Shown piece after piece: positions 42,338 through 53,718 of a DNA stretch of 64,000 nt; the first letter of the stretch is position 1; each line of letters begins with the position of its first letter. Made by a program: the position numbers and the translations under genes. Origin of the DNA: CAZCPB01 sp044223975. Lineage in GTDB: Bacteria > Planctomycetota > Phycisphaerae > Phycisphaerales > UBA1924. Where the stretch lies: positions 62,001-126,000 of the forward strand of contig JBGALI010000015.1 in assembly GCA_044223975.1 (NCBI GenBank), written 5' to 3'. The notes under the pieces were generated by a model. The model searched no databases. It saw only the letters and a list, made by a program, of their open reading frames with translations, and was not told the origin of the DNA.

Positions 42338-42341
<4 letters not shown>
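41748..42341 (+). CDS. hisB: Imidazoleglycerol-phosphate dehydratase
   Basis: This 197-residue enzyme dehydrates imidazoleglycerol phosphate. It is the stand-alone monofunctional form; the histidinol-phosphatase half fused to HisB in enteric bacteria is absent. The two metal-binding motif pairs are visible: FLDHLLTALARHARFDL with DDHHTAEDCALAIGSAL, and ENIGHVIHSLA with GINDHHRAESAFKALALAL. It starts with ATG overlapping the hisC stop by 4 bp and itself overlaps hisHF by 4 bp (GTGA, 42338-42341). Confidence 0.96.
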
Positions 42342-43782
<1,441 letters not shown>

Positions 43783-43786
<4 letters not shown>

Positions 43787-45063
43787 TCATCCCCTCCATC
43801 GACCTCATGGGCGGCCAGACCGTGCAGCTCGTCGGCGGGCGCGACAAGGCCCTCGACGCCGGGGACCCGCGCCCCATCGCCGAACGCTTCGCCCTCGCCG
43901 GCGAGATCGCCGTCATCGACCTCGACGCCGCGATCGGGGGCTGTCTCAACACCGTGCTCGTCGAATCGCTCCTCTCGATCGCGCCCTGCCGCGTCGGCGG
44001 CGGCATCCGCGACATCAACACCGCCCGCCGCTGGCTCGACGCCGGCGCCGCGAAGATCATCCTCGGCACCGCCGCCAGACCCGACATCCTCCAAGCCCTC
44101 CCTCGCCAGCGCGTCATCGCCGCCGTCGACTGCCTCGACGGCGAAGTCGTTGTCAAGGGTTGGCGTGAGCGCACCGGCCGCCGCGCCACCGACGTGCTCC
44201 GCGAGCTCGCCCCCATGGTCGGCGGCTTCCTCGTCACCTTTGTCGAGCGCGAGGGTCGCATGCAGGGCATCGACATGGAGCGCGTGCGCGAAGTAGTGGG
44301 GGCGGCCGGCGATGTCCGCGTCACCGTCGCCGGCGGCGTGACGACGCCCGAGGAAATCGCCGCCATCGACCGCCTCGGCGCCGATGCCCAAGTCGGCATG
44401 GCCCTCTACACCAACCGCCTCGACCTCGGAGACGCGATCGCCGCGCCCCTCACCACCGACCGCACCGACGGGCTCGTCCCCACCATCGTCACCGACGAAC
44501 GCGGCACCGCCCTGGGCCTCGCGTACTCCAGCCGCGAAAGCCTCCGCCGCGCCGTCGCCGAGCACCGCGGCATCTACCAGTCTCGCTCGCGGGGCCTGTG
44601 GATCAAGGGCGAATCCTCGGGCGCGACGCAAGACCTCCTCCGCGTCGACCTTGACTGCGACCGCGACACGCTCCGCTTCACCGTCCGCCAGCGCGCCCCT
44701 GGATTCTGCCACCTCAACACCCAGACCTGCTGGGGTCCCGCCCGCGGCCTCGCCGCGCTCGAATCCACCCTCGAAGGACGCCGCACGTCCGCCGTCCCCG
44801 GCTCCTACTCGCGCCGCCTCTTCGATGATCCATCGCTGCTCGCTTCCAAGCTCTCCGAAGAGGCACGCGAGCTCTCCGACGCAGCGTCCTCCGGTGACCG
44901 CGACCACGTCCGTCGGGAGGCCGCCGACATCCTGTTCTTCACCCTCGCCACGCTCGCCCGCGCCGGTGTCCCACTTTCAGAGGTCGAGGCCGAACTCGAC
45001 CGCCGCGCCCTGAACATCTCCCGCCGCCCCGGCAACGCCAAGCCGCAGGACCACGCCCCATGA
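43783..45063 (+). CDS. hisAIE: Trifunctional HisA-HisI-HisE fusion
   Basis: This 426-residue frame appears to carry three histidine enzymes. Residues 1 to about 228 are HisA, the ProFAR isomerase TIM barrel: IPSIDLMGG with Asp7, VGGGIRD, AAVDCLDGEVVVKGW with Asp116, VTVAGGVTTPEE and VGMALYT. About 229-325 is HisI, phosphoribosyl-AMP cyclohydrolase: GLAYSSRESL, SRSRGLWIKGESSG (267-280), DCDRD (291-295), and zinc ligands in GFCHLNTQTCW (Cys309, Cys316). About 338-420 is HisE, phosphoribosyl-ATP pyrophosphatase: SKLSEEARELSDA and RREAADILFFTLA. Steps 2, 3 and 4 of the pathway would thus sit on one chain. ATG at 43783 overlaps the hisHF stop; its own stop overlaps hisD. Confidence 0.93.
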
Positions 45064-46337
45064 GCGACGGCTCAACGCTTCTCAGAACCATCCGCGCCCA
45101 GGACCTCACCCCCGCTCGCCCTCAACCGGTGGACGGGGCCACGCTCGCCGCCGCCGCGGCGATCGTCGACGACGTCCGCGCCCGCGGCGAAGCCGCCCTC
45201 CGCGAGCACGCCCAGCGCCTCGACGGCCTGCCGCCCGGCGCGCCGATCATCATCCCCCGCGCCGAGCTGGAGCGATCCCTGCGCTCCATTCCCGCCCACG
45301 ATCGCGAACTCCTGGAGCGCACCGCCGCGCAGATCCGCGCCTTCGCCCAGGCCCAGCGCGACTGCCTGCGGGATCTCGACACGACGGTGCCCGGCGGACG
45401 CGCCGGCCACACGATCGCGCCCGTCGACCGTGCCGGTTGCTACGCCCCCGGCGGCCGCTTCCCGCTCCCCTCCAGCGTGCTGATGACCGCCGTCACCGCC
45501 CGTGTCGCGGGGGTGCGCGAAGTTATCGTGGCCTCCCCGCGCCCCGCACCGATCACGCTTGCCGCGGCGGCCGTCGCCGGCGCCGACGCCCTGATACCCG
45601 TCGGCGGCGCCCAGGCCGTCGCCGCCCTGGCCCACGGCGCCGGCTCCGTTCCCGCCTGCGACATCGTCGTCGGCCCCGGCAACCGCTGGGTCACCGCCGC
45701 CAAGAAGCTCGTTTCCGGCTCCGTCGGCATCGACATGCTCGCCGGCCCCTCCGAGCTCGTCGTGCTGGCCGACCGCACCGCCGACCCCGCGCTGATCGCC
45801 GCCGATCTGCTCGCCCAGGCCGAGCACGACGACGACGCCGTCCCCACGCTGGTCACCACCGACGCCTCGCTCATCACGCGCGTCGACGCCGCGCTGCGCG
45901 AGCAGCTCGCCACGCTCCCCACCGCGCCCACCGCCCGCCGTGCCCTGGCCAACGGCGCGGCCGTCCTCTGCGACACGCTCGACAACGCCGTCGCCGCCTG
46001 CGATGCGCTGGCCCCCGAGCACCTCGAGGTCATGACCGCCGACCCCCGCGCCGTCGCCCTGCGTCTCCGGCACTACGGCGCCGTCTTCATCGGCGCCCGC
46101 AGCGCCGAGGTCCTCGGCGACTACGGCGTCGGTCCCAACCACGTCCTGCCCACGGGGCGCACGGCTCGTTTCGCCGGAGGACTCTCCGTGTTCACGTTCC
46201 TGCGCGTGCGGACATGGCTGGAAGCCGGCGACCACGACCGGCCGGTCGCGGGCGCCGCCGCGGCGTTCGCGCGGCTCGAGGGGCTCGAAGCGCACGCCCG
46301 CGCCGCCGATCGGCGCGGCCGATCCCCGTCCGCCTGA
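45060..46337 (+). CDS. hisD: Histidinol dehydrogenase
   Basis: This 425-residue zinc enzyme performs the last two NAD-dependent oxidations, from histidinol to histidine. Landmarks are VDRAGCYAPGGRFPLPSSVLM, GGAQAVAALAHGAGSVP, VGPGNRWVTAAKKLVSG, IDMLAGPSELVVLAD, AQAEHDDDA with zinc ligands Gln and His, LAPEHLEVM, and DYGVGPNHVLPT-G with the catalytic His. It starts ATG with 4-bp overlap to hisAIE (45060-45063) and is the last gene of the operon. No histidinol-phosphate phosphatase gene (hisN, hisJ or HisB-N) is in the cluster. Confidence 0.96.
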   Translation: MSDGSTLLRTIRAQDLTPARPQPVDGATLAAAAAIVDDVRARGEAALREHAQRLDGLPPGAPIIIPRAELERSLRSIPAHDRELLERTAAQIRAFAQAQRDCLRDLDTTVPGGRAGHTIAPVDRAGCYAPGGRFPLPSSVLMTAVTARVAGVREVIVASPRPAPITLAAAAVAGADALIPVGGAQAVAALAHGAGSVPACDIVVGPGNRWVTAAKKLVSGSVGIDMLAGPSELVVLADRTADPALIAADLLAQAEHDDDAVPTLVTTDASLITRVDAALREQLATLPTAPTARRALANGAAVLCDTLDNAVAACDALAPEHLEVMTADPRAVALRLRHYGAVFIGARSAEVLGDYGVGPNHVLPTGRTARFAGGLSVFTFLRVRTWLEAGDHDRPVAGAAAAFARLEGLEAHARAADRRGRSPSA

Positions 46338-46364
46338 ATACTCGGTGTGGTGCCCGGCGGTGCC

Positions 46365-48518
46365 TCAGCAGCCGGCCACGAAGTCCCACATGAACGTGTC
46401 GAAATCGTCGCCGTTCACGAAGGTGTTCCCGTCGTAGTCCGACGCGATGTCGCCGGCCACGAACGCCTGGACGAACACGTCGAAGTCCTCGCCGCTGACA
46501 AACCCGTCATTGTTGACGTCCGCGTGGCAGTGAACATCGAGGAAGCACGATGTCGACGACTTCACCGAGCAGTCGCTGAACGCCAGGAGGCGGTAGTTCG
46601 CCGAGTCCATCGCGCCCGCCGCGGCAATGACCAGCGTGGTCGTCTCGGAACCGCTGATGTTGGCCCCGTCGGTGAGGTCCTCGAAGTCGTCCGAGTAGGA
46701 CCGCTGCCATCGGTACTGCACCGACCCCGGCGCCGAAACCGAGACGCTGATCGTCGCCGTCTGTCCGGAGGGAACCGGCAGAATCGACGGGGGCTGCTCG
46801 GCAATCTCCGGCACGACGTCGCACGTGACCAGCAGCGTGGCGTTGTTGCTCACCAGCGTCGTGCACGACGCCGTGACTTGCAGGGAATACGTCCCCGCGT
46901 GCTGGAAATCGGCCGGAGAAACGGTCAGCGTGTCCGTCTCCGTCCCCGCGTATCCGCCCCCGTCCGACAGCGGCTGACCGTTCCGTCGCCACCGGTACGA
47001 CAGCGGGTCGGGGGACGTCGCCGGAGCCGTGAACACCGCCGAGGACCCGCGCACCACCGACTGCGAGTGGGGCTGCTGCGTGAACGTCACGCACGGCGCA
47101 CCCCCGTCGTACGTGATCTCCAGAACCGGGCGGTCGGCCGCCTGCGCGTACTCCGAGGAGTAGAACTGGGCCATGTCGGTCCCGGGCGCGTGCAGCAGGA
47201 ACCCGTAGTTGGGGGACGTCCCGTCGCTCCACGCCTGCACCGCCCCCGTCACATCGAACACCGCCGGAGTGACCGCGACGTTCGGGATGGTCTCAAACTC
47301 CGCGACCGACGCTGCCTCGGTGTCGTCGGTGCTGACGCCCGCACCCAGCGAGTTCCATGTTGACGTGTCGGTCCAAGGCACCAGCATGCGGTGCATGCTG
47401 AACGCGTCGCGGCTGCGGTCTCCGCCCACCATGAGGGTGAGCTTCGCCGACAGGATCGTCGCTCCCTGCGGGACCCGCGCGGCTCCCGTGCCGAACAGGT
47501 TGTCGTACCGCAGCAACACCTGCCGCCCGGCCCCGCAATTGAGGTAGGTCGTGGCGCTGGTAGACTCGTTGGGGATCGACGAGTGCAGCCAGCTGTCGTG
47601 CGCCGAGTTGTACCCCGAGTTGCCCTGCTGGAACACCCGCCGCACCGCGAGGTTGTTCTCCGCGAAGATCCCCGGGATGGAGTGCGCCCCCGCCGCCTTG
47701 CCCGGCGGAACCGCGCCGTACAGGTCGCAGATGGTCCGCAGCAGGTCGTGCTGCGTGCAGAACGACTCGATCTGCCCCAGCCGCACCATCGGGCCGTAAA
47801 AGATCGTCGGGATCCGGTTGCGCGTAACGCCGTTGTCCTCGTCGAACGTCACGATCAGCAGGCTGTTGTTGGCCATCGCCCAGTCGGCGTACGCCCCCAT
47901 GTACGTTTGCACCCACGCGTCCCCGCTGGCGACGTTGTTGTTGTGCATGCTGTGCGCGATCGTGGGCACCACGAAACTCACCGTGGGCAGTTGCGAAAAA
48001 TCCCACGTCGGAAAGTCGGAGAACGGACGGTTCACCGTCGGTGGCAGCTGATTGGTACCGGGATTCGTCGCCTGCCAGCTGGCGCACGGGTTGACCAGGC
48101 GGGTATAGAAATTGCCCGCCGTCGGGCCGGTGAACCCCACGAACGGCAGCGCTTCTGAATAACTCGTGAACGTGCGCCCCGCATTCATGATCGACGAGCC
48201 GAGGTTGGGGCTCTCGAACGGCGCGCCCGGCGGCGGATTGGCGTTGTCCTGAACGTCCTGGTTCGAACCGCCGAAAAACTCAAAGTAGTTCGGCTGGCTC
48301 GGGTGCGTCAACGCGAAGAAGTTCGTGCAGAATGCCCCGCCCTGCGCCAGCGAGTTCAGGTACGGCGCGTCCGGACTGCCGATGATCTCCTGATACCCGC
48401 GGTTCTCCAGGACCAGCACCACCACGTGATCAACAACCGGCGGAGATCCGGAACAGATCGCCGCGCAGGCCGCGGAAAAAAGCAAAGATGCACTCACCGC
48501 GTGCCGGTACCCCATCAT
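46365..48518 (-). CDS. Secreted phosphoesterase with DNRLRE-like, Ig-like and GC-type dockerin-like domains
   Basis: This is a 717-residue exported protein with a signal peptide (HAVSASLLFSAACAAICSGS). The N-terminal domain belongs to the phospholipase C/acid phosphatase (AcpA) phosphoesterase group: VVDHVVVLVLENRGYQEIIG, FALTHPSQPNYFEFFGGS, PTIAHSMHNNN and LLIVTFDEDNGV. About residues 310-470 form a DNRLRE-type beta module, followed by two Ig-like modules (YRWRRNGQPLSDGG and YRWQRSYSDDF). The tail carries two EF-hand-like loops, DVNNDGFVSGEDFDVF and DYDGNTFVNGDDFDTF, ending Gly-Cys. GGGGGGAG lies before ATG 48518. It probably releases phosphate outside the cell; it converges with hisD. Confidence 0.9.
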   Translation of the reverse strand: MMGYRHAVSASLLFSAACAAICSGSPPVVDHVVVLVLENRGYQEIIGSPDAPYLNSLAQGGAFCTNFFALTHPSQPNYFEFFGGSNQDVQDNANPPPGAPFESPNLGSSIMNAGRTFTSYSEALPFVGFTGPTAGNFYTRLVNPCASWQATNPGTNQLPPTVNRPFSDFPTWDFSQLPTVSFVVPTIAHSMHNNNVASGDAWVQTYMGAYADWAMANNSLLIVTFDEDNGVTRNRIPTIFYGPMVRLGQIESFCTQHDLLRTICDLYGAVPPGKAAGAHSIPGIFAENNLAVRRVFQQGNSGYNSAHDSWLHSSIPNESTSATTYLNCGAGRQVLLRYDNLFGTGAARVPQGATILSAKLTLMVGGDRSRDAFSMHRMLVPWTDTSTWNSLGAGVSTDDTEAASVAEFETIPNVAVTPAVFDVTGAVQAWSDGTSPNYGFLLHAPGTDMAQFYSSEYAQAADRPVLEITYDGGAPCVTFTQQPHSQSVVRGSSAVFTAPATSPDPLSYRWRRNGQPLSDGGGYAGTETDTLTVSPADFQHAGTYSLQVTASCTTLVSNNATLLVTCDVVPEIAEQPPSILPVPSGQTATISVSVSAPGSVQYRWQRSYSDDFEDLTDGANISGSETTTLVIAAAGAMDSANYRLLAFSDCSVKSSTSCFLDVHCHADVNNDGFVSGEDFDVFVQAFVAGDIASDYDGNTFVNGDDFDTFMWDFVAGC

Positions 48519-48616
48519 GAGAGCTCCCCCCCGGAAGTGCACGTCAGTATAACTCAAGCCGCCGCGGCGCCAAGTCAATTCCGTCCGCGCCTGCGGGCAC
48601 CGGAGACGCCGGTCCT

Positions 48617-51016
48617 TTAATCGGACCTCGAGGCTGTTCCCACGAACGCGGGAGCCGCCCCGCCCCTGGGCTCGCCACGTTTCCACGCCCGGGCCTCGTC
48701 CGGCCTGCCCGAATCCTCGAGCACCTTCGTAACCAGGTTCGCCGACTCGACCGACAGCTGGTTCTCGCGGCCGTACAAAGCCACGCACCCTCCGTACTGC
48801 TCTTGCGCCAGGTGCAGCGCCTCCTCGGGGCGCCGCTGCGCCAGCCGAAGGCGCGCCGCGACCCCCAGCGCGTGCAGCGTCCGCTCGTCCCGGAGCCCAA
48901 ACCGCTCCCGCGCGACCTCCACCGCCGACGTGATCTCGCCGTCCGCCTCCTCCAGCCGGCCAAGCTCCGTCAGCGTGATCGCCAGGTTGGCGTGCTGGTG
49001 GATCGTCTCCGGGTGCGTCGGGCCCAGCACCCTCTCCGAAATCTTCACCGCGTCGCGCATCAGCGGCTCGGCCTCCGCGGGACGGCCCGCGCGGCTGTAG
49101 CACACGCTCAGGTTGATCGTCGTCGTCAGCGCGGCCTCGGAATCGGCGCCCATCGTGCGCACCGCGCTCCCGCGCGCACGCTCCAGGATCTCCTCCGCCT
49201 CCACGAGGTTGCCCCGGTCGATCAGGAACAGCCCCAGGTTGCTCTCCGTCATGATCGTCGCGCGGTTCATCCCCCCAAGACGCCGCCGCGTCGACTCCAC
49301 GATCTCGCGGTGCAGGCGCTCGGCCTCCTCGAAGAGGCCCTCGCTCTCGCACGCGAACGCCAGCTCGGTCCGCACGTTGATCGCCTCGGCAGAATCGGAA
49401 AGACCCGCCGCGTCCGCTGCCCGCAGCGCCCCGCGCAGCGGCTCGATCGTCTCGCGGTAGCGACCCTGCTCCATCTGCGCCGACGCCAGCGCCGCCGCGG
49501 CACGGATTCCCGGCGCCGTTCCCTCCAACCCCATATCCCGGTAGATATCACTCGCCGACCGCGCGTGCGACTCCGAGTCCGCGAACCGCCCCAGGGCCAG
49601 GTACGACGAGGCGATCGCCTCGTGGAGCCCCGCCCGCACCACCGGCCGGTCGCTGAACCGCGCGTCGAGCGTCGCCGAGGCGTGGTCCAGCACCTCCCGC
49701 ACCGTCGTGTCCTTGCCCCCGCGGTCGGGCTCGACCGAGCGGAGCATCTCCTGCAGGAACCCGTTGATGGCCGTCGCGCTGTCCGCCGCCGCGCGGGCCC
49801 TCCGGGCCTGCACCATCGTCGTCGCCAGCCCCGCCACAAGCGCCACGAACACGCCCAGCACGCCCGCCACCACGGCCCGGTGCCGGCGCGCAAACTTCCG
49901 CACGGTGTACGCCGCGCTCGCCGGCCGCGCCAGGATCGGCTCGTGCCGCAGGAACCGGCGCAGGTCCTCACCCATCTCCGAGGCCGATTGGTACCGCCGC
50001 GCCGGGTCCTTCTCGAGCGCCTTGGCCGCGATGGTGTCCAGGTCGCCGCGCAGCTCGCGCGCCGCCGCGCCCAGGCGCGCCGGCTCGTGCTCGGCGATCC
50101 GCCGCACCGCCTCGTGCACCGAGAGACCGTCCACCTCGATCGGTGTGCGCCCCGCCAGAGTGTCGAACATCAGCGCGCCCAGCGAGTACACGTCCGACCG
50201 CACGTCCACCCGCGCCGGGTCCCCCGACACCTGCTCGGGGCTCATGTACGCCAGCGTCCCCAGGATCATCCCCGCCGCCGTGTGCACCGTCATCCCCGGC
50301 TCGTCCCCCTCGACCAGGCGCGCGATGCCGAAGTCCAACACCTTCACGGCGCCCGACGCGTCGACCAGCACGTTCGCCGGCTTGAGGTCCCGGTGGATCA
50401 CGCCGCGCTGGTGCGCGTGCGCCACCGCGTCGCACACCTGCGCGATCGCACCGATCCGCTCGCGCAGCCCCGGCGTCCGCCGCGCCCACTCCGTCAGCGA
50501 CACGCCTTCCACCAGCTCCATCGCCAGGTACGGCACCGCCGCTCCCGACGCGGTCTCCGTCCCCGCCTCGTAGACCTGCGCGATCCCCGGGTGCTTGAGC
50601 ATCCCCAGCACCGCCGCCTCGCGCGTGAACCGCCGCAGCAGCCCCGGCCCCACACACCCCGGGCGCATCAGCTTCAGCGCCACCGTCCGGCGCGGCGCAT
50701 CCTGCTGAGCCGCGAACACCACGCCCATCCCGCCGGCGCCCAATTGGCGTACCAGCGTGTACCGCCCGATCTTGGCCCCCGGCGCCAGCCACCCCGGCAG
50801 AGCATCCGCCTCGTCCCCTGCCGCGCCCCGCGCCAGCGCCGGACTCTCCAGGAACGAGTCGGTGTGCTCCGAAGCCTTCAAGAGGCTCTCAATCTCCGCG
50901 CGCAGCGCCGAATTCCCCGCGCACCGCGCCTCCAGCAGCCGCAGCCGCTCCTCGCCGCGCACCCCCAGCGCCGCCAGGAAGATCTCCTTGCTCCGCGCCA
51001 GCGCCTCGGAACTCAC
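48617..51016 (-). CDS. Membrane Ser/Thr protein kinase with TPR sensor region, coupled to an ECF sigma factor
   Basis: This 799-residue Hanks-type kinase has the kinase domain at about 84-345: glycine loop LGAGGMGVVF (from 92), catalytic Lys115 in VALKLM, HRDLKPAN (208-215), DFG (228-230) and GTLAYMSPEQVSGD. A transmembrane helix follows near 383-403 (VVAGVLGVFVALVAGLATTM), then about 350 residues of TPR helices (ALRAADAAGL, AERLHREIVESTRRRLGG, VLGPTHPETIHQHANLAITL). GTG 51016 is the start, overlapping the sigma stop (GTGA). In Planctomycetes such kinases pair with ECF sigma factors as signalling units. The TPR part would lie outside the cytoplasm if the kinase is inside. Confidence 0.92.
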   Translation of the reverse strand: MSSEALARSKEIFLAALGVRGEERLRLLEARCAGNSALRAEIESLLKASEHTDSFLESPALARGAAGDEADALPGWLAPGAKIGRYTLVRQLGAGGMGVVFAAQQDAPRRTVALKLMRPGCVGPGLLRRFTREAAVLGMLKHPGIAQVYEAGTETASGAAVPYLAMELVEGVSLTEWARRTPGLRERIGAIAQVCDAVAHAHQRGVIHRDLKPANVLVDASGAVKVLDFGIARLVEGDEPGMTVHTAAGMILGTLAYMSPEQVSGDPARVDVRSDVYSLGALMFDTLAGRTPIEVDGLSVHEAVRRIAEHEPARLGAAARELRGDLDTIAAKALEKDPARRYQSASEMGEDLRRFLRHEPILARPASAAYTVRKFARRHRAVVAGVLGVFVALVAGLATTMVQARRARAAADSATAINGFLQEMLRSVEPDRGGKDTTVREVLDHASATLDARFSDRPVVRAGLHEAIASSYLALGRFADSESHARSASDIYRDMGLEGTAPGIRAAAALASAQMEQGRYRETIEPLRGALRAADAAGLSDSAEAINVRTELAFACESEGLFEEAERLHREIVESTRRRLGGMNRATIMTESNLGLFLIDRGNLVEAEEILERARGSAVRTMGADSEAALTTTINLSVCYSRAGRPAEAEPLMRDAVKISERVLGPTHPETIHQHANLAITLTELGRLEEADGEITSAVEVARERFGLRDERTLHALGVAARLRLAQRRPEEALHLAQEQYGGCVALYGRENQLSVESANLVTKVLEDSGRPDEARAWKRGEPRGGAAPAFVGTASRSD

Positions 51017-51636
51017 GCCGACACCCCCGCGTCGCCGTCCACCCCGCCGAGGTTCTCGATCTCCCGTCGCAACCACGCCTTGGCGTACGTCCACTCGTTC
51101 TTCACTGTGCCCGTCGACACCCCCAGGGCCGCCGCCGTCTGCTCCACCGTCAGCCCCGCGAAGTACCGCATCAGCACCACGTCCGCCTGGCGCGAGTCCC
51201 GCGCTTCCAGACGCTCGAGCGCCGCGTTCAACTTCAGAAGGTCCACCCGCGCCTCATCCGGCGCCGGCGTCTGCGCGCTCACGGTCATCGTCGGGTCGTC
51301 CATCGACACCCGCCCGCGACCGCCCCCGTGCTTCTCCGCCGCGCGGCGACGGGCCCGATCGACGAGTATGTTTCGCATCGCCCGCGCCGCCGCGGCAAAG
51401 AAATGCCCCCGCCCCGCCCACTCGACGCCTTCACCGCCCACCAGCTTCAAGTACGCCTCGTGCACCAGCGCTGTCGGCTGAAGCGTGATCCCCGAGGGCT
51501 CTCGCGCCAGGTGCGCCGACGCCAGCCGCCGCAGCTCGTCATAGACGAGCGGCAAGAGTTCCTCCGCGGCACGGGAATCCCCCGCGCCGGCGGCGTCGAT
51601 CAGGCGGGTGATGTGCGTCTGGGGGGCGTCTGGCAT
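51013..51636 (-). CDS. ECF-type RNA polymerase sigma factor (planctomycete kinase-linked type)
   Basis: This 207-residue sigma factor has only regions 2 and 4. Region 2: ELLPLVYDELRRLASAHLAR, PTALVHEAYLKL and ARAMRNILVDRARRRAAEKH; region 4: LEARDSRQADVVLMRYFAGL and the helix-turn-helix TVEQTAAALGVSTGTVKNEW. The sequence type (PTALVHEAYLKLV, FFAAAARAMR) is that of sigma factors found next to Ser/Thr kinases in Planctomycetes. ATG 51636 was preferred to an unlikely N-terminal extension. There is no anti-sigma gene; control is probably by the coupled kinase. It is divergent from the C39-like secreted protein gene at 51817. Confidence 0.93.
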   Translation of the reverse strand: MPDAPQTHITRLIDAAGAGDSRAAEELLPLVYDELRRLASAHLAREPSGITLQPTALVHEAYLKLVGGEGVEWAGRGHFFAAAARAMRNILVDRARRRAAEKHGGGRGRVSMDDPTMTVSAQTPAPDEARVDLLKLNAALERLEARDSRQADVVLMRYFAGLTVEQTAAALGVSTGTVKNEWTYAKAWLRREIENLGGVDGDAGVSA

Positions 51637-51816
51637 GTGCTCTAGACAGATTCTAACGACCCGTCCCGACACGAGATACGCCATCGGTTCGGGATTATGG
51701 TTCTCGCCGGGCCCAATCCGGATTCTTTGACCCCTCCTGAGCCCCGCCTCGCTCTTACTCAGGGACGCCGGACCCGAAGGAGAGAGCGGGTCCGGCGCCC
51801 GGGAGGCCATATTCAG

Positions 51817-53718
51817 ATGCGCACACCACACCGTCACGCCCGTACGTCCTTGGCCGCGACCCTTTCACTCCTGGCCGGCTCGGCCCTGGCCTCCGACATC
51901 TGCGATGTCAGCCGCTACGGCGTGCCCGACCTCGACCAGAAGCGTCAGGCTGCCAGTGGGATTTTCGGCCTTCCCAACGACGGCAAGATGTACTGCGTCC
52001 CGACGTCGTGGGTCGACTGGCTCGCGTACATGGCCAACAACGGATACCCCGACGCGCTGGGCTTTGCGCCCTCGGTGCAGGGCCCTCAGAACTGGGCCGA
52101 CGGCAACACCACCCAGTACAACGGCCTCACCAACAGCATCTCCACCATGGGCACCTACCTCGGCACCGACCCCATCGGCGGCACCGGCGGCGGCGTGGGC
52201 GGGCTCCTCAACTACCTCGAGAACCGCCTCCCCGACGACTACTTCATCGCGTCGTCGGTGGGCGCCACCAACTTCTCCAACGTCCTGTACATCGGTCCCT
52301 CGCCCAAGGACATCGCCGAGATCATGTCGATCGGCGGGCTGGTCTGCATGGGCATCTCCTGGTACCAGATCGAGGGCAACCACTACGAGCGCAAGGGCGG
52401 CCACTACGTCGCGGTCCGCTCGGTCTCCGACGCCTGCTCGAGCACGCCCACCATCGGCTACCGCGACCCCTGGACCGGCGACTCAAACTTTTCCCAGGAC
52501 TCCTTCACCACGCGCTATTCCTCCTGCACCCTCGTCAACGCCCTCTTCAGCCCCAAGAACGACCCCGCCAACAACAACTCGTTCTACTACAAGCTCGACA
52601 CCTACACGGGCGACACCAAGGGCTTCTTCACCAGCTACGCCTTCCTCTGGCCCAACTTCGGCGCCGGCATCGACACCGTGGTCGGCAAGGTCAAGATCAT
52701 CCATCCCGTGAGCTGGCTGCGCGAAGCCCTCCCTGCCGTGCAAAACATCAGCTTCGCCGCCCTCACCGACGGACCCGCCCTCCACCTGGCCATGCACCCC
52801 TTCCGCGCCCACCTGGCCGTCGTCGCCGGCGCCACCGCCAAGAACCCCGGCATGCTCCTGGACATCAACATGTGCGACGGCTCCGTCCGCGTCGTCCACA
52901 AGTTCGACCACGCCCCCGGCCCGGTCGTCTTCGGGCGCCACGGCCAGCTCTTTGAGTGCGATGGCAGCGTCCTCAAGGCCATCAACTTCGCCGACGGCAG
53001 CGTTCTCAAGGAGCGCCAGGTCGACCAGCCCCTCGACGCGATCGACTTCGACGACGCCACCAACGAGGTCCTCATCATCGCCGTGAAGCCCCAGCGCCTC
53101 CTCCAGTTCTCCGAAGACCTCGGCACCGGCATCGACCGCCCCCTCCCCGAAGCCGTCGCGCTCCTGCCCCACGCCTCCATGGCCATCAACCCCCTCGACG
53201 GCAAGCTGAACATCTGCAAGGGCGACGGCTCGGTCTTCCCCATCACGCGCCCCACCTCGCCCACCGCGCCCCTCACCGCGACGTCGTTCACCCTCCCCGG
53301 CCTCGGGAATCTGGTGAAGAGCCTCCGCTTCACCGGCAAGGGCGACGCTCTGGTTCTCGACAACGGCAAGGTCGCCGAGCTCGCCCGCGGCAAGGACGGC
53401 CGCTATCTCCCCGCCGACCACACCGGCTTCGGCGGAGAAGGCTTTGGCGGCGAATTCCTCACCGCCCAGAGCCGCACCGGCATCGACGCCCGCGAACTCG
53501 AGACCCTCGACAACCTCCCCCCCGAAGCCCCCGCTGACGACGAGGTCAAGGACTGCTTCTCCGACTACAACGCCGACGGCTTCGTGAACGGCGTCGACTT
53601 CGACACCTTCGTCGCCGACTTCGTCGCCGGCAACATCAAGTCCGACGTCGACTTCGACGGCTTCGTCACCGGCGTCGACTTCGACACCTTCGTGGAACGC
53701 TTCGCCGAAGGCTGCTGA
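51817..53718 (+). CDS. Secreted C39-like cysteine peptidase candidate with GC-type dockerin-like tail
   Basis: This 633-residue exported protein has a signal peptide at 1-25 (LAATLSLLAGSALA-SD). The first ~290 residues look like a papain/C39 fold: Cys60 in MYCVPTSWVDWLAYM, a His in RKGGHYVAVRSV (His196) and YRDPWTG after it supply a possible Cys-His-Asp/Asn triad. A middle region from about 300 to 570 repeats short GSV/DGS beta motifs like a propeller. The end has DYNADGFVNGVDFDTF and DVDFDGFVTGVDFDTF, finishing Gly-Cys. GGGAGG lies about 10 bases before ATG 51817. It is divergent from the ECF sigma/kinase pair, and a strong terminator follows. Confidence 0.82.
   Translation: MRTPHRHARTSLAATLSLLAGSALASDICDVSRYGVPDLDQKRQAASGIFGLPNDGKMYCVPTSWVDWLAYMANNGYPDALGFAPSVQGPQNWADGNTTQYNGLTNSISTMGTYLGTDPIGGTGGGVGGLLNYLENRLPDDYFIASSVGATNFSNVLYIGPSPKDIAEIMSIGGLVCMGISWYQIEGNHYERKGGHYVAVRSVSDACSSTPTIGYRDPWTGDSNFSQDSFTTRYSSCTLVNALFSPKNDPANNNSFYYKLDTYTGDTKGFFTSYAFLWPNFGAGIDTVVGKVKIIHPVSWLREALPAVQNISFAALTDGPALHLAMHPFRAHLAVVAGATAKNPGMLLDINMCDGSVRVVHKFDHAPGPVVFGRHGQLFECDGSVLKAINFADGSVLKERQVDQPLDAIDFDDATNEVLIIAVKPQRLLQFSEDLGTGIDRPLPEAVALLPHASMAINPLDGKLNICKGDGSVFPITRPTSPTAPLTATSFTLPGLGNLVKSLRFTGKGDALVLDNGKVAELARGKDGRYLPADHTGFGGEGFGGEFLTAQSRTGIDARELETLDNLPPEAPADDEVKDCFSDYNADGFVNGVDFDTFVADFVAGNIKSDVDFDGFVTGVDFDTFVERFAEGC

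Noticed and set aside
48803..51481. 892-codon plus-strand frame opposite the kinase and sigma genes
   Set aside because: Antisense shadow of a clear Hanks-type kinase; the translation is Arg/His-rich without domains.
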